Notes: a model not told the origin generated them from the sequence alone. Positions 44,218 through 55,169 are shown, counted from the stretch's first letter. The stretch: DNA of 64,000 bases from Cupriavidus sp. (GCA_031181345.1 JAPSLC010000023.1:1-64000); one strand, 5' to 3'. Program-made: numbers and translations.

Positions 44218-46035
44218 GTGCCCCATGAAGTCAGCCTGATCACCACCATCGCCGCCGGCCTCGGTCTGGCGCTCGTCTTCGGCTTCATCTGTGCCCGCCT
44301 CGGCGCGCCGGCGCTGGTCGGCTATCTGCTGGCCGGCATCGTGATCGGGCCAGCCACGCCGGGCTTTGTCGCCGACATGGCGCTGGCCGGGCAATTGGCA
44401 GAGATCGGCGTGATGCTGCTGATGTTCGGCGTCGGCCTGCACTTCTCGCTCGAGGACCTGCTGTCGGTGCGCCGAATCGCGCTCCCCGGGGCGATCGTGC
44501 AGATCGCCTTTGCCACCGCGCTTGGGGCCGGGGTGACCACGCTATGGGGCTGGCCGCTCGCCGATGCGCTGGTGTTCGGGCTATGCCTGTCGGTCGCCAG
44601 CACCGTGGTGCTGCTGCGCGCCCTCGAGCAGCGCGGCACGCTCGATTCGGTCAACGGCCGCATCGCGGTCGGCTGGCTGGTGGTCGAGGACCTGGTGACG
44701 GTGCTGGTGCTGGTGATGCTGCCCGCGCTGGCGGAGGTCCTCGGCACCGTTCCATCGGGCCAGGCCGCCGCGATAGCGGCCGGCGGCAACGGCGCCGTGC
44801 CGGCCGCGGACGGCGCCTCGCTGTGGGCGACGCTGGGCGCCACGCTGGGCCGCGTCGCGGTCTTTGTCGCGCTGATGCTGCTGGTGGGCCGGCGCCTGTT
44901 TCCGTGGCTGTTGTGGCAGGTCGCGCGCACCGGCTCGCACGAGCTGTTCACGCTGTGCCTGGTCGCCGCCGCGGTCGGCATCGCCTACGGCTCGGCGGTG
45001 CTGTTCGGCGTCTCGTTCGCGCTCGGCGCCTTCTTCGCCGGCATGGTGCTGCGCGGCTCGGCACTGAGCCATCGCGCCGCGCAGGAAACGCTGCCGCTGC
45101 GCGACGCCTTCTCGGTGCTGTTCTTCGTCTCGGTCGGCATGCTGTTCGATCCGCGCGTGCTGCTCGACGCGCCGCTGCAGGTCGCCGTCACGCTGGCCAT
45201 CGTGATCGTCGGCAAGTCGCTGGCCGCGCTGGCGCTGGTGCTGGTAATGCGCTACCCGCTGAACACCGCGCTGACGGTGTCGGCGAGCCTCGCGCAGATC
45301 GGCGAGTTCTCCTTCATCCTCGCCGGGCTCGGCGTCACGCTCGGCATGCTGAGCCCGCAGGGACACAACCTGGTGCTGGCAGCCTCGCTGATCTCGATCG
45401 CGCTGAACCCGCTGGTATTTCACGCGGTCGAGCCGCTGCAGCGCTGGATTCGCGCTCGATCGGCGCTGGCGCGCAAGCTCGAGCGCAGCGCCGACCCGCT
45501 GGCCGAGCTGCCCGCCACGGTCGACCAGGCGCTGCTGACGCGGCAGGTCGTGCTGGTCGGCCATGGCCGCGTCGGACGCCGCATCGCCGCGGCGCTGCGC
45601 TCGCATGGGGTGCCGGTGGTGGTGGCCGACCAGAACCGCGAGATCGTCGAGGCGCTGCGCGCGCAGGGCGTGCCGGCGGTATCGGGCGATGCCGCCGAAC
45701 CGTCGGTATTGATCCAGGCCCATATCGCGCGCGCGGGCATGCTGGTGATCGCCACGCCCGATACCGTCGGCGTGCGGCGCATGGCCGAGATCGCGCGCAC
45801 GTTGAATCCGGGCATTCGCATTCTGGTGCGCACGCACAGCGAGGACGAGGCCGCGCTGCTGCTGCAGGACCGCGTCGGCGAGGTCTTCCTCGGCGAGCAC
45901 GAACTGGCAACGGCGATGATCGAGCGCGTGTTGCAGAGCGCGCGGCAGGACGCGGCGGCGCTCGATGCGAGCGCGAACAGCGACGCCAGCGGCGGCGCAA
46001 GCGGCGGCGGCCAGCGCGCCGGCGCGCCGCACTGA
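44218..46035 (+). CDS. CPA2 monovalent cation/proton antiporter (YbaL/KefB-like)
   Basis: A 605-residue membrane antiporter. The N-terminal Na_H_Exchanger domain has about twelve helices (ICARLGAPALVGYLLAGIVIGP; VLLMFGVGLHFSLEDLL). The soluble part is a TrkA-N/RCK domain beginning RQVVLVGHGRVGRRIAAALRSHG near residue 443, a GxGxxG NAD-binding motif. The C-terminal tail is Ala/Ser/Gly-rich. Overall closest to YbaL; no KefF/KefG partner is adjacent. The start is GTG at 44218. Probable role is K+/H+ or Na+/H+ exchange in pH or electrophile stress. Confidence 0.92.
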   Translation: MPHEVSLITTIAAGLGLALVFGFICARLGAPALVGYLLAGIVIGPATPGFVADMALAGQLAEIGVMLLMFGVGLHFSLEDLLSVRRIALPGAIVQIAFATALGAGVTTLWGWPLADALVFGLCLSVASTVVLLRALEQRGTLDSVNGRIAVGWLVVEDLVTVLVLVMLPALAEVLGTVPSGQAAAIAAGGNGAVPAADGASLWATLGATLGRVAVFVALMLLVGRRLFPWLLWQVARTGSHELFTLCLVAAAVGIAYGSAVLFGVSFALGAFFAGMVLRGSALSHRAAQETLPLRDAFSVLFFVSVGMLFDPRVLLDAPLQVAVTLAIVIVGKSLAALALVLVMRYPLNTALTVSASLAQIGEFSFILAGLGVTLGMLSPQGHNLVLAASLISIALNPLVFHAVEPLQRWIRARSALARKLERSADPLAELPATVDQALLTRQVVLVGHGRVGRRIAAALRSHGVPVVVADQNREIVEALRAQGVPAVSGDAAEPSVLIQAHIARAGMLVIATPDTVGVRRMAEIARTLNPGIRILVRTHSEDEAALLLQDRVGEVFLGEHELATAMIERVLQSARQDAAALDASANSDASGGASGGGQRAGAPH

Positions 46036-46056
46036 AGCGCCCGGTCGGCCGCGACG

Positions 46057-47094
46057 TCAGTCTGCCGCTGCCTGCATGCCGCGATAGACGCCAGGCCGCA
46101 GCCCGGTCCAGCGCCGGAACGCCCGATGAAAGGCGCCCGGCTCGGCAAACCCCATCTCGGCCGCGATCTCGGTGATCGGCAAGTCGGTGTGGCTCAGCGC
46201 CTCGATCGCCAGGTCGCGCCGCAATTCATCCTTCAGCTGCTGGTAGGTGGCGCCCTCCTCCATCAGCCGTCGCCGCAATGACGAGGCGGACAGATGCAGC
46301 GCCGCCGCCAGCGCTTCGAAGGTCGGCCACCCCTCCGGCCGCGACTGCCGCAGCAGCCGGCGCACGCGCGCCACCACGCTGCTGCGGTCCGAGTACTTGA
46401 CCACCACGTTATGGGGCGCGTCGCGCAGGAAGGCCTTGACGCTGCGCTCGTCGTGCCGCACCGGGTGGTCCAGCCACGCGGCGTCGAAGACCAGCGCGGT
46501 GCCGGGCGCATCGAAGGCGAGCTGGCGCGAATACATGACGCGGTACTCGGCGCTGTAGTCCGGCTCGGGATAGCGAAAGGCCGCCAGCCGCACCGGCACG
46601 CGGCGCCGCGCCAGCCAGCACATCAGCCCGTGCAGCATGATCAGCAGCGTCTCCTGCGCGAACACGCCGGGACGCCGGCGCGACGGCTCGGTCAGCACCA
46701 GGGCGGCACGCTCGGGCCCGGCGCCGGGCGCATCGCCATCGTAGCGGCGCAGCAACTGCACGCCGATATCGTCGAGCAACAGCCCGAAGCCACGCGCGAC
46801 CCGGTCCAGCCCCTGCCCCACCGTGCGGCTGCCGGCCACCGCATGGCACAGCAGCGCGAAGCTGCCGGGCTTCATCGCCCGCGAGTCCTGGCCGAAGAAC
46901 TCGTCGCCCAGCGCCGCCGATACCGCCAGCCACAGCGCGCCATAGCTGGCCGCCGACACGCGCGCCTGCGGCACGGCCAGCATCGCGGGCGCGATACCGG
47001 CGGCACGCAGCACCGGCTCGGCGTCGATGCCGCGCGCCCGCAGGCCGGCAATCGCATGGTGGACAAAGCAGATCGCGACGCTACCTTTTTCCAT
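46057..47094 (-). CDS. AraC-family regulator with Arabinose_bd-type domain
   Basis: A 345-residue regulator. The N-terminal domain (about residues 20-200, including EPVLRAAGIAPAMLAVPQARVSAASYGALW) is the arabinose-binding type found in OruR/ArgR-like regulators. The C-terminal AraC HTH is LSASSLRRRLMEEGATYQQLKDELRRDLAIEAL and ITEIAAEMGFAEPGAFHRAFRRWTGLRPGVYR. Divergent from the acyl-CoA dehydrogenase/mmsAB operon, mirroring mmsR-mmsAB of Pseudomonas, where an AraC protein activates mmsAB. That role is inferred here. ATG at 47092-47094. Confidence 0.9.
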   Translation of the reverse strand: MEKGSVAICFVHHAIAGLRARGIDAEPVLRAAGIAPAMLAVPQARVSAASYGALWLAVSAALGDEFFGQDSRAMKPGSFALLCHAVAGSRTVGQGLDRVARGFGLLLDDIGVQLLRRYDGDAPGAGPERAALVLTEPSRRRPGVFAQETLLIMLHGLMCWLARRRVPVRLAAFRYPEPDYSAEYRVMYSRQLAFDAPGTALVFDAAWLDHPVRHDERSVKAFLRDAPHNVVVKYSDRSSVVARVRRLLRQSRPEGWPTFEALAAALHLSASSLRRRLMEEGATYQQLKDELRRDLAIEALSHTDLPITEIAAEMGFAEPGAFHRAFRRWTGLRPGVYRGMQAAAD

Positions 47095-47290
47095 CGGTAC
47101 GCGGGGCAGCAACGGGACGCAACAGCGAAGGCATGGAGACGATCCGTGGGGGTGGATGGGCCGCGGCAAGGCCGCCGGCAGTGGCAAATCAGTTCAGCGC
47201 AGTTGACGGATTTTGGCATAGCGCGCGCCGGCATCGCCTTTCTACACTGCCGTCAATCGTCGACCGCCCCGACTGCACAACGACAGCGCC

Positions 47291-48424
<1,134 letters not shown>

Positions 48425-48481
48425 TTCGCGCCCTCGCCTTTCCCCACGGCTTACCGGCTACAACAATCCGACGGAGACACC

Positions 48482-50014
48482 ATGAGCACACAGCAAGCAC
48501 CCGCCGCCCCCGATACCGCGATTCCGACAGTCAAGCTGCTGATCAACGGCGAATGGGTCGAATCGGCGGCGACCGAATATCGCCAGGTCGTCAATCCGGC
48601 CACGCAGCAGGTCCTGGCGCGCGTGCCGCTGGCCACGCGGGCCGAGGTCGATGCCGCGGTCGGCGCGGCCCAGCGCGCCTTCGCCAGCTGGCGGCATACG
48701 CCGATCGGCGCGCGGCTGCGCATCATGCTGAAGTACCAGGCGCTGATCCGCGAGCACAGCAAGCGCATCGCCGCGATCCTGACGGCCGAACAGGGCAAGA
48801 CGCTGTCCGACGCCGAGGGCGACATCTTCCGCGGCCTGGAAGTGGTCGAGCATGCCGCCTCGATCGGCACGCTGCAGCAGGGCGGCTTCGCCGAGAACGT
48901 CGCGGCGACCGTGGACACCTACACGCTGCAGCAACCGATCGGCGTCTGCGTCGGCATCACGCCGTTCAATTTCCCCGCCATGATTCCGCTGTGGATGTTT
49001 CCGATGGCGCTGGTCTGCGGCAATACCTTCGTGCTCAAGCCCTCCGAGCAGGACCCGCTGTCGACGATGGAACTGGTGGCGCTGGCCCTCGAAGCGGGTG
49101 TGCCGCCCGGCGTGCTGAACGTCGTGCATGGCGCCAGGGACGTGGTCGACGCGCTGTGCACACATCCCGATGTCAAGGCGGTGTCCTTCGTCGGCTCGAC
49201 CGCGGTCGGCACCCATGTGTACAACCTGGCCGGCAGCCACGGCAAGCGCGTGCAGTCGATGATGGGCGCCAAGAACCATGCGGTGGTGCTGCCCGACGCG
49301 CACAAGGAGCAGACGCTGAACGCGCTGGTTGGCGCCGCCTTCGGCGCGGCGGGCCAGCGCTGCATGGCGACCTCGGTGGCGGTGCTGGTCGGCGCGGCGC
49401 GCGACTGGGTGCCCGACCTGATCGCCAAGGCGCGCACGCTGAAGGTCGGTGCCGGGGCCGAGCCCGGCACCGACGTCGGACCGGTGGTGTCGGTCGCGGC
49501 GAAGCAGCGCATCCTCGGTCTGATCGAGGCCGGCGTGAAGGAAGGCGCGACGCTTGCGCTCGATGGCCGCGACGTCGGCGTGCCCGGCTATCCGGACGGC
49601 AACTTCATCGGACCGACCGTGTTCACCGACGTCAAGACCGGGATGTCGATCTACACGCAGGAAATCTTCGGGCCGGTGCTGGTGGTGATTGGCGTCGACA
49701 CGCTGGACGAGGCCATCGCACTAGTCAACCGCAATCCCTTCGGCAACGGCACCGGCGTGTTCACGCAGAGCGGCGCCGCGGCGCGCAAGTTCCAGAGCGA
49801 GATCGACGTCGGCCAGGTCGGCATCAATATCCCGATTCCGGTGCCGGTGCCGTATTTCAGCTTCACCGGCTCGCGCGGTTCCAAGCTCGGCGACCTCGGC
49901 CCCTACGGCAAGCAGGTGGTGCAGTTCTACACCCAGACCAAGACCGTGACGGCGCGCTGGTTCGATGACGAGACGGTCAACCAGGGCGTCAACACCACCA
50001 TCGCGCTGCGCTGA
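48482..50014 (+). CDS. mmsA: Methylmalonate-semialdehyde dehydrogenase (CoA-acylating)
   Basis: A 510-residue aldehyde dehydrogenase superfamily enzyme converting methylmalonate semialdehyde to propionyl-CoA with CoA and NAD+. The catalytic Cys is near residue 294 (GQRCMATS). The diagnostic MMSDH features GITPFNFPAMIPLWMFPMA and FVGSTAVGTHVYN and the ending SFTGSRGSKLGDLGPYGKQ are present. CGGAGAC precedes the ATG. Third or last oxidative step of valine degradation, co-transcribed with mmsB 39 bases downstream. Confidence 0.96.
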   Translation: MSTQQAPAAPDTAIPTVKLLINGEWVESAATEYRQVVNPATQQVLARVPLATRAEVDAAVGAAQRAFASWRHTPIGARLRIMLKYQALIREHSKRIAAILTAEQGKTLSDAEGDIFRGLEVVEHAASIGTLQQGGFAENVAATVDTYTLQQPIGVCVGITPFNFPAMIPLWMFPMALVCGNTFVLKPSEQDPLSTMELVALALEAGVPPGVLNVVHGARDVVDALCTHPDVKAVSFVGSTAVGTHVYNLAGSHGKRVQSMMGAKNHAVVLPDAHKEQTLNALVGAAFGAAGQRCMATSVAVLVGAARDWVPDLIAKARTLKVGAGAEPGTDVGPVVSVAAKQRILGLIEAGVKEGATLALDGRDVGVPGYPDGNFIGPTVFTDVKTGMSIYTQEIFGPVLVVIGVDTLDEAIALVNRNPFGNGTGVFTQSGAAARKFQSEIDVGQVGINIPIPVPVPYFSFTGSRGSKLGDLGPYGKQVVQFYTQTKTVTARWFDDETVNQGVNTTIALR

Positions 50015-50053
50015 ACGTACGCCAACGCCGACGCAAACGCACAGGAGACCTCG

Positions 50054-50953
50054 ATGCATATCGCCTTTATCGGCCTGGGCAACATGGGCGCCCCGATGGC
50101 GCGCAACCTGCTGAAGGCGGGCCACACGCTGACGGCATTCGACCTGAACGCGCAGGCGCTTGCCGCCTTGCGCGAAGCCGGTGCCAGCGGTGCCGATTCG
50201 CCGCGGCACGCCGCCGCGGAAGCTGACATCGTGATCACGATGCTGCCGGCGGCCGCGCATGTGCGCGGCGTGTACACCGGCGAGGACGGCGTGCTGGCCG
50301 GCGTTCGGCCGGGCGTGCCGCTGGTCGATTCCAGCACGATCGACCCGGCGACCGTACGCGAGCTGGCCGCGCTGGCCGCCCGCCAGGGCAATCCGTTCGC
50401 CGACGCGCCGGTGTCCGGCGGCACCGGCGGCGCCCAGGCCGGCACGCTGACCTTCATGGTCGGTGCCGAGGCAGCGTTGTTCGAGCGCTTGCGCTCGGTG
50501 CTGTCCGCCATGGGCAAGAACGTGGTCCGCTGCGGCGACACCGGCACGGGCCAGGTGGCCAAGATCTGCAACAACCTGATCCTCGGCATCTCCATGATCG
50601 GCGTGTCCGAGGCGATGGCGCTCGGCGCGCGGCTCGGCATCGACGCCAAGGTGCTGGCCGGCATCGTCAACACCTCGACCGGGCGCTGCTGGTCCTCCGA
50701 CACCTACAACCCCTACCCCGGCGTGATCGACACCGCCCCGGCTGCGCGCGGCTACAGCGGCGGCTTCGGCGCCGAGCTGATGCTCAAGGACCTGGGGCTG
50801 GCCAACGACGCCGCGCGCGCGGTACGGCAGCCGCTGTTTCTTGGCGCGCTGGCGCAGCAGCTGTATCAGGCCATGTGCCAGCGCGGCGATGGCCAGCTCG
50901 ACTTCTCCGGCGTGATTCGGCAATACCTGGATGCCGATGGAGGGTCGGCGTGA
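50054..50953 (+). CDS. mmsB: 3-hydroxyisobutyrate dehydrogenase
   Basis: A 299-residue beta-hydroxyacid dehydrogenase oxidising 3-hydroxyisobutyrate to methylmalonate semialdehyde. N-terminal NAD-binding IAFIGLGNMGAPMARNLLKAGH, substrate-binding DAPVSGGTGGAQAGTLTFMVG and the catalytic Lys in GQVAKICNNL are intact, and LKDLGLAN is the family C-terminal motif. AGGAGAC precedes the ATG. The TGA overlaps the GTG of the downstream hydrolase. Confidence 0.96.
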   Translation: MHIAFIGLGNMGAPMARNLLKAGHTLTAFDLNAQALAALREAGASGADSPRHAAAEADIVITMLPAAAHVRGVYTGEDGVLAGVRPGVPLVDSSTIDPATVRELAALAARQGNPFADAPVSGGTGGAQAGTLTFMVGAEAALFERLRSVLSAMGKNVVRCGDTGTGQVAKICNNLILGISMIGVSEAMALGARLGIDAKVLAGIVNTSTGRCWSSDTYNPYPGVIDTAPAARGYSGGFGAELMLKDLGLANDAARAVRQPLFLGALAQQLYQAMCQRGDGQLDFSGVIRQYLDADGGSA

Positions 50954-52167
50954 ACGCAAGAGCCGAATCCCTGCCGCTGCAGGAGGATGCCAACGGCACC
51001 GATGAGGTCCGCTTCGACGTCGTCAATCGCGTCGGACTGGTGACGCTGAACCGGCCGCGCCAGCTCAATGCGCTGTCGTATCCGATGATCCTGGCGCTGC
51101 GCTCGCAACTGCGGCAATGGGCGTCGCAGCCCGAGATCGTCGCCGTGGTGCTGCGCGGCGCGGGCGAGAAGGCGTTTTGCGCGGGCGGCGATATCCGCGC
51201 GCTGTACGACAGTTATCGCGACGCCGTGGCGGGCCGTGGCGATGGCGATGGCGATGGCGAACCGCTGCACCGCCGCTTCTTCGTCGACGAATACCAGCTC
51301 GATTTCGCGCTGCACCGCTATCCGAAGCCGGTCGTCGCGCTGATGGACGGCATCGTGATGGGCGGCGGCATGGGGCTGGCGCAGGCGGCGCCGCTGCGCA
51401 TCGTCACCGAACGCTCCCGCGTCGCCATGCCGGAGACCGGCATCGGCCTGGTGCCCGATGTCGGCGCGAGCCGCTTCCTGGCGCGCATGACGCCCGAACT
51501 GGCGCTCTATGTGGGTCTGACCGGCGTGACGCTCGGCGCGGCCGACACGCTGCTGTGCGGGCTCGCGGATGTCGCGGTCGACAGCGCTGCCCTCGTGGAG
51601 TTGGAGACGACGCTGGCGAACATCGCCTGGCCCGCCAACGCCAACGCCAACGCCAACGCCAACGCCAACGATAACGACGGCGACACGGTGCTGGCGACCC
51701 TGCGCCGGGCGCTGGTCCCCGCATCGCCGGCCACGGCGGCCGATGCCCCGCTGCTGAAGATCTTGCCGGCCCTGCTGCGGCACTTCCGTGCCGATGCGAC
51801 GCCCGCAGCGATCCTGCAAGGCCTCGCAGGCGAACAGGACCCGTCCTGCGCCGACTGGGCGGCAAGGACGTCCACGCTGCTGCGCGGCCGCTCGCCGCTG
51901 ATGACGGCGGTCACGCGCGAGCTGCTGCTGCGCGGCCGCCGGCTCGACCTGGCCGACTGCTTCCGCATGGAGCTCGACGTCGTCAGCCACGCCTTCACCG
52001 ACGGCGACTTCATCGAGGGCGTGCGGGCGCTGATCGTCGACAAGGACCAGACGCCGCGGTGGCGGGTAGCCAGCCACGATGCGGTCGATCCCGATGCGGT
52101 ACGCGGGTTCTTCGTGTCGCCGTGGGAAGGCGGGCGGCACCCATTGGCACCACCGGCTCTGAAATAA
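50950..52167 (+). CDS. 3-hydroxyisobutyryl-CoA hydrolase (crotonase family)
   Basis: A 405-residue crotonase-fold thioesterase releasing 3-hydroxyisobutyrate from its CoA ester. The CoA-binding and oxyanion segments AFCAGGDIRALYD and MDGIVMGGGMGL, and the HIBCH motif MPETGIGLVPDVGASRFLARM, are present; the C-terminal ECH_2 region is complete. Two in-frame hexanucleotide repeats encode GDGDGDGE (51238-51261) and six Asn-Ala pairs (51634-51669), enlarging surface loops and explaining a length above the usual 350-380. GTG start overlaps the mmsB stop. Confidence 0.92.
   Translation: MNARAESLPLQEDANGTDEVRFDVVNRVGLVTLNRPRQLNALSYPMILALRSQLRQWASQPEIVAVVLRGAGEKAFCAGGDIRALYDSYRDAVAGRGDGDGDGEPLHRRFFVDEYQLDFALHRYPKPVVALMDGIVMGGGMGLAQAAPLRIVTERSRVAMPETGIGLVPDVGASRFLARMTPELALYVGLTGVTLGAADTLLCGLADVAVDSAALVELETTLANIAWPANANANANANANDNDGDTVLATLRRALVPASPATAADAPLLKILPALLRHFRADATPAAILQGLAGEQDPSCADWAARTSTLLRGRSPLMTAVTRELLLRGRRLDLADCFRMELDVVSHAFTDGDFIEGVRALIVDKDQTPRWRVASHDAVDPDAVRGFFVSPWEGGRHPLAPPALK
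51238..51261 (+). repeat. GGCGAT hexanucleotide microsatellite in coding sequence
   Basis: Three GGCGAT units followed by GGCGAA inside the 3-hydroxyisobutyryl-CoA hydrolase gene, encoding alternating Gly-Asp. Length changes would be in frame. Confidence 0.85.
51634..51669 (+). repeat. GCCAAC hexanucleotide microsatellite in coding sequence
   Basis: Six perfect GCCAAC units followed by GATAAC inside the hydrolase gene, encoding alternating Ala-Asn and then Asp-Asn-Asp. Any change in copy number would alter only a linker, not the frame. Confidence 0.95.
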
Positions 52168-52190
52168 GAAAAGGCGCCCCGAAGAGCGCC
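52165..52190 (-). terminator. Intrinsic terminator of the alaC-type gene
   Basis: On the minus strand GGCGC and GCGCC (52173-52177 and 52186-52190) form a stem with an eight-base loop, followed by a T-rich tract ending TTTTCTTATTT. It lies just past the aminotransferase stop and, in the other orientation, just past the hydrolase stop, so it may work for both convergent transcripts. Confidence 0.75.
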
Positions 52191-52196
52191 CTCAAG

Positions 52197-53483
52197 TTAA
52201 AGGTCCGGGGTCCGCTTACCGCCCCGCGCCGGCTCCACCGCCGCCGGCGGAACCAGCCCATCGGCGCGGAACATCGCCTTGATGCCCCGCACCGCCTGCC
52301 GGATGCGCGATTCGTTCTCGATCAGCGCGAAGCGGACATAGTCGTCGCCGAAGTCGCCGAAGCCGATGCCCGGCGAAACCGAAACCTTGGCCTTCTCGAG
52401 CAGCTGCTTGGCGAATTCCAGCGAGCCGAGCGCGCGATACGGTTCGGGAATCCGCGCCCAGATATACATCGACGCCTTCGGCAGCTCCACCGGCCAGCCC
52501 GCCTCGTTCAGCCCGCGCGCGAGCACGTCGCGGCGCGACTGGTATTGCGCGGCGATCTCGCGCACGCACTGCTGGTCGCCTTCGAGCGCGGCGATCGCGG
52601 CGATCTGCAGCGGCGTGAAGGTGCCGTAGTCGTGATAGCTCTTGATGCGCGCCAGCGCCGTCACGAGATCGGCGTTGCCCGCCATGAAGCCGATGCGCCA
52701 GCCGGCCATGTTGTAGCTCTTGGACAGCGTGAAGAACTCCACCGCGATGTCCTTCGCCCCGGGCACCTGCAGGATCGACGGCGCCTTCCAGCCGTCGAAG
52801 ACGATGTCGGCATAGGCGAGGTCGTGCACCACCAGGATGTCGTGCTTGCGCGCCAGCGCGATCACGCGCTCGAAGAAATCGAGCTCGACGCATTGCGCGG
52901 TCGGGTTGGACGGGAAGCCCAGCACGATCATCTTCGGCTTTGGATAGCTGCCGCGGATCGCGCGCTCGAGTTCGGCAAAGAAGTCGACGCCGGGAATCAG
53001 CGGCACCGAGCGGATATCGGCGCCGGCGATCACCGCGCCATAGATGTGGATCGGATAGCTCGGATCGGGCACCAGCACGGTGTCGCCGCGATCGAGCGTG
53101 GCCAGCATCAGGTGCGACAGCCCCTCCTTCGAGCCGATCGTCACGATGGCCTCGCGCTCCGGATCGATATCGACCGCGTAGCGCTCGCGATACCAGTGCG
53201 AAATGGCACGGCGCAGCCGCGGAATGCCGCGCGAGGTCGAGTAGCCGTGCGTATTGGGACGCTGCGCCGCCTCGGTCAGCTTGGCCACGATGTGCGCGGG
53301 GGTCGCGCCATCGGGGTTGCCCATGCTCATGTCGATGATGTCCTCGCCGCGACGGCGCGCGGCCATCTTGAGCTCGGCGGTGATATTGAAGACGTAGGGG
53401 GGAAGACGATCGATGCGCGCGAAGCGGCGCTGGCCCGAGGCGCTCGACGAGCTCGGGCCCGGGGATGCCGGAATGGCTGACAT
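52197..53483 (-). CDS. alaC: Alanine-synthesising aminotransferase (AlaC-like)
   Basis: A 428-residue class I/II PLP aminotransferase. The start [30 protein letters not shown] is typical of AlaC; the Schiff-base Lys is near residue 254 in [37 protein letters not shown] and [15 protein letters not shown] also fit. The family forms alanine from pyruvate and glutamate; substrate choice is not provable here. It has its own terminator and no clear operon partner. Confidence 0.9.
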   Translation of the reverse strand: MSAIPASPGPSSSSASGQRRFARIDRLPPYVFNITAELKMAARRRGEDIIDMSMGNPDGATPAHIVAKLTEAAQRPNTHGYSTSRGIPRLRRAISHWYRERYAVDIDPEREAIVTIGSKEGLSHLMLATLDRGDTVLVPDPSYPIHIYGAVIAGADIRSVPLIPGVDFFAELERAIRGSYPKPKMIVLGFPSNPTAQCVELDFFERVIALARKHDILVVHDLAYADIVFDGWKAPSILQVPGAKDIAVEFFTLSKSYNMAGWRIGFMAGNADLVTALARIKSYHDYGTFTPLQIAAIAALEGDQQCVREIAAQYQSRRDVLARGLNEAGWPVELPKASMYIWARIPEPYRALGSLEFAKQLLEKAKVSVSPGIGFGDFGDDYVRFALIENESRIRQAVRGIKAMFRADGLVPPAAVEPARGGKRTPDL

Positions 53484-53618
53484 GGTTGTCCTTGTACGTA
53501 AGCGCCCGGAACCGTCCGAGCGACGTTGGCGGGTGTCAGTGCCGCCGGCAACGATGTTAATCGGGTTACGGGCGCGCGTCCATGGCTTTCGCACGAAGGC
53601 GATGGCGCTTTCGTCCGC

Positions 53619-54494
53619 TCAATCGTCGAGCGTTTCGTGCACGCCGACCGCGCCGTGCTTCCAGTAGGCTGACGCGCGGATGCGGCGCTTGTCGATGCCG
53701 CGCTCGTCGACCAGGCAGGCGCGCACCGCGCGCATGGCGGCGGCTTCGCCGGCGGCCCAGACATAGCCTTCCCCTGTCGGCAATTCCAGCCGGCGCACGG
53801 CCGTCAGCAGTTCGTCGCCTTCGTTGCGATACAGCCAATGCAGTTCGCAGGCGGCGTCGCTGCGCAGATCGAGACGCGCCTCGCGATCGTCGACCTGGGC
53901 GACCACCACCACGCGCTTGCCGGCCGGGAGTTCTTCGAGCCGGCGCGCGATCGCCGGCAGCGCCGCCTCGTCGCCGATCAACAGGTGCCAGTCGAACGCC
54001 GACGGAATCACGAAGGAACCGCGCGGCCCGCCGATGCCCAGCCATTGGCCCGGCTGCGCCTGCGCCGCCCAGCTGGCGCCGGGGCCGTCGCCGTGCAGCA
54101 CGAACTCGATATCGAGCTCGCGCGCCGCGGCGTCGTAGCGGCGCGGCGTGTAGTCGCGGGCGATCGGGCGCGGCTGCCCCTCGGGGAACATCGGACCGTC
54201 GGGTCCCATCTCGGGCAGCACCGGCCGTTGCTGCCCCGGAGCGGGCAGGAACACCTTGATATGGTCGTCGAACGAGGCCGAGACGAAGTCGGCGAGGTCC
54301 TCGCCGGTGAAGGTCACCCGCAACAGCGCCGGCGAAACCCGCTGCGTGCGGACCACCTGGATCGGGCGGAACTTCAGCGGATGGCGGACGCGTTCGACGG
54401 CGAGCGCGGTGGCTTGGCGGTCAGCGACAGGATTGGCGGGCGGAGTGGCGAGCGGATTGGTATCGCCGGTATTGACGCGATCGGTAGCGGACAT
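53619..54494 (-). CDS. Siderophore-interacting ferric reductase (YqjH-like)
   Basis: A 291-residue NAD(P)H:FAD oxidoreductase of the SIP family that reduces ferric siderophores. The FAD motif RDYTPRRYD is at 113-121; the FAD phosphate segment GGPRGSFVIP and the C-terminal SIP motif SAYWKHGAVGVHE are present. It begins three bases after the stop of the PadR-type gene in an operon matching E. coli YqjI/YqjH by content, although in E. coli those genes are divergent. Expression is likely controlled by that repressor. Confidence 0.93.
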   Translation of the reverse strand: MSATDRVNTGDTNPLATPPANPVADRQATALAVERVRHPLKFRPIQVVRTQRVSPALLRVTFTGEDLADFVSASFDDHIKVFLPAPGQQRPVLPEMGPDGPMFPEGQPRPIARDYTPRRYDAAARELDIEFVLHGDGPGASWAAQAQPGQWLGIGGPRGSFVIPSAFDWHLLIGDEAALPAIARRLEELPAGKRVVVVAQVDDREARLDLRSDAACELHWLYRNEGDELLTAVRRLELPTGEGYVWAAGEAAAMRAVRACLVDERGIDKRRIRASAYWKHGAVGVHETLDD

Positions 54495-54497
54495 GCA

Positions 54498-55154
54498 TTA
54501 CCTCGGGTTGCGTTGTCGGGTGGGATGCGGCGGCGCGGCCGCCGCCGGGGTGTCTTCGATATCGGCGACGGCGCGCAGCAGGATGTCAGCGACGCGCCGC
54601 TGTTCTGCCGGCGAAGCGTCGGTGCGCAGCAGCAGCGCGCGCTTGAGCGCCATCCGCGCCTGCACGAACTCGGGCAGCCAGCCGTTGCCCTGCTCGTCCG
54701 GCTCGGGCGGCGGCTCCCCGGCGAGCGCGCGGCGGACCCACTCCATCTTGCGGGCGGCATGACGCAGCCCGCTCCACAGCAGCGCCAGACGCTCGCGGTT
54801 GGCCTGCAGGAATGCGCGGCCGGGTTCGGCCAGCCGATAGCACTTGCGGTTCCCGTCGACGTCGACCGCCGCGTGGCCGATCTCCTCCAGGTACGTCAAG
54901 GCGGGATAGATCACGCCCGGGCTCGGCTTGTAGAAGCCGGCGCTGCGCGCCTCCAGGGCCTTGATCAGTTCGTAGCCGTGGCTGGGCTGCTCGGCCAGCA
55001 GGTCGAGCAACAGCAGTTGCAGGTCGTCGGCACCGAGTTTGCGGCCCCGGCGCAGGCTGTCGGCATCCGCGCCGAATCCACCGAATCCGCCGAAGGGACC
55101 ACCGGAACCACCGGGGCCATGGCCGTGCCGGCCGTGATGATGGCGAGGGGGCAT
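54498..55154 (-). CDS. PadR-family repressor (YqjI-like, His-rich N-terminus)
   Basis: A 218-residue PadR regulator. The first twelve residues hold five His (H5, H6, H7, H10, H12), followed by a Gly-rich linker. The winged helix follows: DDLQLLLLDLLAEQPSHGYELIKALEARSAGFYKPSPGVIYPALTYLEEIG. E. coli YqjI has the same layout; its His-rich extension binds Ni and this releases repression of the ferric reductase YqjH. Nickel sensing here is inference from that layout and gene pairing. A 7-bp inverted repeat lies 16 bases upstream of the start. Confidence 0.9.
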   Translation of the reverse strand: MPPRHHHGRHGHGPGGSGGPFGGFGGFGADADSLRRGRKLGADDLQLLLLDLLAEQPSHGYELIKALEARSAGFYKPSPGVIYPALTYLEEIGHAAVDVDGNRKCYRLAEPGRAFLQANRERLALLWSGLRHAARKMEWVRRALAGEPPPEPDEQGNGWLPEFVQARMALKRALLLRTDASPAEQRRVADILLRAVADIEDTPAAAAPPHPTRQRNPR

Positions 55155-55169
55155 GGGCTAGTCGCTCGT

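Noticed and set aside
53327..53764. Small minus-strand frame across the aminotransferase / SIP gap
   Set aside because: It overlaps both confident genes in another frame and has arginine/serine-rich composition without homology.
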